Source: Teratosphaeria epicoccoides (lineage: Eukaryota; Ascomycota; Dothideomycetes; Mycosphaerellales; Teratosphaeriaceae). Taken from it: 64,000 nucleotides of DNA. The translations under genes were made by a program, and so were the position numbers. The first letter of the stretch is position 1; each line of letters starts with the position of its first letter. Positions 60,829 to 64,000 of this stretch are shown in pieces. Below the pieces are notes generated by a model. It saw only the letters and a program-made list of their open reading frames with translations. It had not been told where the DNA came from and ran no database searches. Location: contig JADDMT010000044.1 in NCBI GenBank assembly GCA_021401465.1, positions 124,001-188,000 on the forward strand, read 5' to 3'.

Positions 60829-62664
60829 ATGCAGACAGTATGGTCTCGCGTTGCGCAGACCAGAGGGACGTGCTGCTGCCCGCAATGTACCCAGACCTTG
60901 CTCAGTGTTAGCCGACGCGCGACAGCGTCTGCGACACGAAAAACTCCCAAGTTCTTGACGTCCTCCACCTTATGGTACTCCGGTATATTCGCGGCGGCGG
61001 CGACGTACGATGCGGCCGTGAAGAAGCAGAGGAGGGAGCAATGGGACCAGGCGATCTCGGAGGCGAAGCAGGAATTGGCACAGCCTACGGAGACATCAAG
61101 TTTGCGCGAGGATGAACCAGTCTATGGCGACGTGGAATTGCAAGATGACACAACCTTCATCGACGCGAGTGAGGAAGAGGACATATTTCGACATGTGGAG
61201 CCCTTCAAGGAGAGACCACAATGGCCCACCAACACTGGACCACCGTTGAACATCCACCAACTACCTCCGCAATCGCTCTACGCTTCAGATGCCCGCAAAG
61301 CGCGTGCAGCAATGAATAGGTCGGTGCCAAAGAAGCTGGAACGGACGATGCTAGCTGTAGACGAGTTGCAACTTTGGATTTTCCACGCATTGCGAGGACC
61401 AGATGGCAGATATGATGAGGACGTAACTTCTGAAATCTCGCTTGAGTATCATGAAAAGATGATCAAACCCATTGACGAAGCTGTAAATTTTCGAGCGCAA
61501 AAGAGAGAAGATATTCGAAGGCTGAAAAATGAGGACCCACTTCTTACGAAGTGGCGTCGATCAGAAAGTGACATCGCATTGAGTCTTTACCGCGAAGACG
61601 ATGCCGGTGCGTTTCAACAGACGCAGCGAGAGCTGAATGCATCGCTCCAGGACTTGTTCAGGCTGCACGGCAGTAGCGCCATCAGCACCCGGTCTTTACT
61701 GGCAAAGGTGCTACACAATCTGTATCTATCTCCGGCTCCGCCCAACCTCCACACCTGGAACACCCTTTTACTCGGATTCAAGCAAACGAATATGCCGGAG
61801 CTGACCACATATACCCTTGCAGCAATCCGCACGATTGTGGTGAGGCCAAACGAGATTACCAACATTGCTGCCTTGGACCATTTTCGAGTAACGAATAGGT
61901 ATCGGGGGTTCATTTTCTGGATTGAGCTCATGCGAGGCCATTATGGAGGACTCATGCTCGCTCACGAGGACACAGTAATCACGGACGAGAACCGCTTGAC
62001 GCTCAAAGAGCGTGAGCCAGTCGATAGCTCCCAGAGACGGAAAATATACCGCTTACCATATCCAACTCCGAATGTCTTCGCATCAATTATCAAAGGCGTG
62101 TTAAAGTTCAACGGCTTTCAGTCGGCCCTGAGCATCTGTGAAGGTATGAGCCATGAAGGCTGGGGCCTTTGCATGAGCGGACTTGGGCCACTTCTTGTGG
62201 ACTGCGCCGAACGAGGAGATTTGGATTCGGGTCTATCTGTCTGGCGTCAGATACAAGCACTCAAGATGCGGAGCACGAAGCGCAATGGTATGCAAGGGTT
62301 TCAAGAAGAAGTGATTGCGTTGGAGAGCTACGCGGCGATGATTAAGCTATGCACAAAAACGAGGCAGAAAAGCATCTTTGAAGAAATTTGGATGCAGGCA
62401 AACAGGGCGCATCCAACGAAGGGTAAACTTTTGGTGCAGCTGGTACAGCCGGACAAGGAAGTTCCCCAAGCACCACCTCTAGACGCTTTAGTCGAGACAG
62501 TTGAGGGATTGCCGGAGGAGCCAGCAGTCATAACCTCGCAGCAAGCAAGTGTCGACGGGTCGAGCGATAAGCTAGGAAGCGATTCTGAATCCTCCGAGCC
62601 GCAGACCGAAGACCTTCCACATCCGCAAAAGCCAAGGACCACAAGCAAGTCAGGCCACCCCTAG
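60829..62664 (+). CDS. Mitochondrial PPR-like protein (uncharacterised fungal family)
   Basis: A single exon encodes 611 residues from ATG 60829. The N-terminus looks like a mitochondrial presequence: it is Arg/Ser/Thr-rich, lacks acids for the first 60 residues, and has a CPQC pair (TRGTCCCPQC, then SVSRRATASATRK). A hydrophobic segment follows at about 48-62 (LWYSGIFAAAATYDAAVK). The middle and C-terminal parts show helical-pair repeats of PPR type (NLHTWNTLLLGFKQ, PYPTPNVFASIIKGVLKFNGFQSAL, ESYAAMIKLCTKTRQ). The tail after residue 560 is acidic and disordered. PPR proteins usually bind organellar RNA; no specific target can be named. The gene family is known from other ascomycetes by general appearance only. 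Confidence 0.75.
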   Translation: MQTVWSRVAQTRGTCCCPQCTQTLLSVSRRATASATRKTPKFLTSSTLWYSGIFAAAATYDAAVKKQRREQWDQAISEAKQELAQPTETSSLREDEPVYGDVELQDDTTFIDASEEEDIFRHVEPFKERPQWPTNTGPPLNIHQLPPQSLYASDARKARAAMNRSVPKKLERTMLAVDELQLWIFHALRGPDGRYDEDVTSEISLEYHEKMIKPIDEAVNFRAQKREDIRRLKNEDPLLTKWRRSESDIALSLYREDDAGAFQQTQRELNASLQDLFRLHGSSAISTRSLLAKVLHNLYLSPAPPNLHTWNTLLLGFKQTNMPELTTYTLAAIRTIVVRPNEITNIAALDHFRVTNRYRGFIFWIELMRGHYGGLMLAHEDTVITDENRLTLKEREPVDSSQRRKIYRLPYPTPNVFASIIKGVLKFNGFQSALSICEGMSHEGWGLCMSGLGPLLVDCAERGDLDSGLSVWRQIQALKMRSTKRNGMQGFQEEVIALESYAAMIKLCTKTRQKSIFEEIWMQANRAHPTKGKLLVQLVQPDKEVPQAPPLDALVETVEGLPEEPAVITSQQASVDGSSDKLGSDSESSEPQTEDLPHPQKPRTTSKSGHP

Positions 62665-64000
62665 TGCCTCTTTCCATACTTCGATCTTGCCTACGCACGA
62701 GCAGCTGATGGGACGGATGCCACCAAGCTACGAGCTGGACGACTACCAGCAAAGGGAGCGCCCGATGGCTTTGCGCGGGTGCCATCTTTGTACAGCGCGT
62801 CAGTAATAAATTTGCATAGCGATGGCGTTCCCCGGCAACCATGGTTGACTTCTTTGAGGAATTGTATAGTGGATGGCTTGTGCATACGTAGAACATCGTC
62901 AACGATTCAGCCACTCTTGGCTTACGTCTGTTCATGGAACGTGGGCACCTGACGTCCAGCCGTCGAAAAGATATTTGCGGCTCCCACCACGCAGCATGGA
63001 GGCCCTGCTTGAAGTCCTCATCCAGCGCGGCTGACCATGCATTTGCTTGCTGCGGCTCTGCTGCGTGCCGCGGGATGATTCTTGGCCGACCGAACATCAT
63101 CATCGCACAAAAGGGCATTGATTTAAGTACCAGATCAAAGGCGAAACGCTCACATAGCTCATTCTGTTCAGATGCCACGACTCACATCGCGAAGTGGCTC
63201 GGGACGTTATGTTGGTCGGTGGTTCGGTAACTCCTAGTGGCCGGCAACGTGCCTGCATATAGATTGTAGATTGCGCCAAGCGGTCGGTCGTGAAGGTCGC
63301 TGTTGCACCTTGTCTCGTGCCGCGAACGGAGAGCAAAATTGGACGCTCTAGGTCGTGCTGCTCAGCTATACAGCTGCCATTGACTCGTTGAGAAACAAAC
63401 GAGTTACAGAAACACCTTGAAACGCACGCAAAGCCTTGACACAACTTGAGCGATGTGAACAATGGATGTGTTTTAAAGCATTAGCCTTTTCTGCAATTTC
63501 GGATAGTTTTTTGAACGAATCAGCGCATTGTCGCATCGGCAACGATGGCGTGTGAACCCTCGTACCTTGCAGAAAGAGGCAAGACCGCTGTGCTCTAGCC
63601 CCGCCTATACGGTGCATCCCTGCTGAACTGTTGTCGCCGGCGGTCCATGCGCAATAGCAGAGCGCCAGGAACCCTGGGATGCGGTGGTAAGTGCTCCTTC
63701 CACTTTCCTCTCGTCTTTCGTCGTGCTTGCCGTTCGGTGCGGTGCAGGCAGGGGCATCACCAACAACACTCTTTCCATTTCCTTCCGTTCTGGGTCGTTT
63801 CACCGCAGTCAGAAGGTGCATCTGCTGCGCGACGTGAGTTGGTCGCGAGGTTGCAGTCCGACAATTCACCCTGTCCTAACCCACAACACCGACAACTGCT
63901 GTAACTGCACCTCCGAGTACCGAGACATTTTGTCGCTTCTTACTGCGCCATGCTGGACAGCATTCGATACATCAACGCGGCTGTCCTTCGCTGTTGAGAG
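62665..64000. other. Intergenic to window end; possible start of another gene
   Basis: No gene is recognised. The last ATG, at 63949, opens MLDSIRYINAAVLRC and meets a TGA at once, unless an intron begins near the window end. The CT-rich sequence upstream (63680-63940) resembles a fungal promoter/leader, so a plus-strand gene may start at the edge. Confidence 0.35.

Overview
This 64 kb window is nuclear DNA of a filamentous ascomycete. Coding regions are dense. Introns are short (about 50-85 nt) with GTRNGY-type donors and CTRAC-type branch points. The proteins include fungal-specific forms (Dap1, Mch1, HAL4-type kinase, secreted pepsin, fungal alcohol dehydrogenase). Gene content and protein style suggest Dothideomycetes, perhaps a Mycosphaerella-like lineage, but this placement is only inferred.

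Layout. Positions 1-8000 look like accessory DNA. They hold the end of a Dap1 heme protein, an interrupted alanine tRNA-like gene, a frameshifted small kinase, a decayed DUF3435 (tyrosine-recombinase-like, zinc-finger) gene, an M35-like secreted metallopeptidase with one frame break, and an apparently intact MACPF pore-forming-type protein. From 9.5 to 30.5 kb the genes are mostly conserved housekeeping genes: Syn8 SNARE, RING/TRAF zinc-finger protein, a decayed endonuclease/exonuclease/phosphatase gene, HAL4-like kinase, WDR48/UAF1-like WD40 protein, Rev7, importin Kap114, CTNNBL1 and a short-chain dehydrogenase. From 30.5 to 34.6 kb is a gene-poor stretch with a decayed ferritin-like gene. 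From 34.7 to 44.9 kb are a UCS myosin chaperone, TYW1, an Mch1-type transporter and an alcohol dehydrogenase. From 45 to 51.8 kb are a repeat-bearing intergenic region, a secreted aspartic protease, a phenol-hydroxylase-like flavoprotein and a cytochrome P450 remnant that keeps only its C-terminal half. From 51.9 to 62.7 kb are a DH/RhoGAP-like Rho regulator, Dcc1, an HRI-type eIF2alpha kinase, a 174-bp inverted-repeat element and a mitochondrial PPR-like protein.

Functional groupings. WDR48/UAF1-like and Rev7 are adjacent on one strand. Both families are linked elsewhere to PCNA-dependent damage tolerance, and Dcc1 (clamp-loader cohesion factor) lies 33 kb away. Otherwise the neighbours look unrelated, as usual in fungi. 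Several relics carry point changes at invariant residues plus frameshifts. In the 60.5 kb element all nine mismatches between the arms are transitions, which suggests past RIP-like mutation.

Exon boundaries were set by hand by matching reading phase, splice motifs and the expected protein. No database search was possible.
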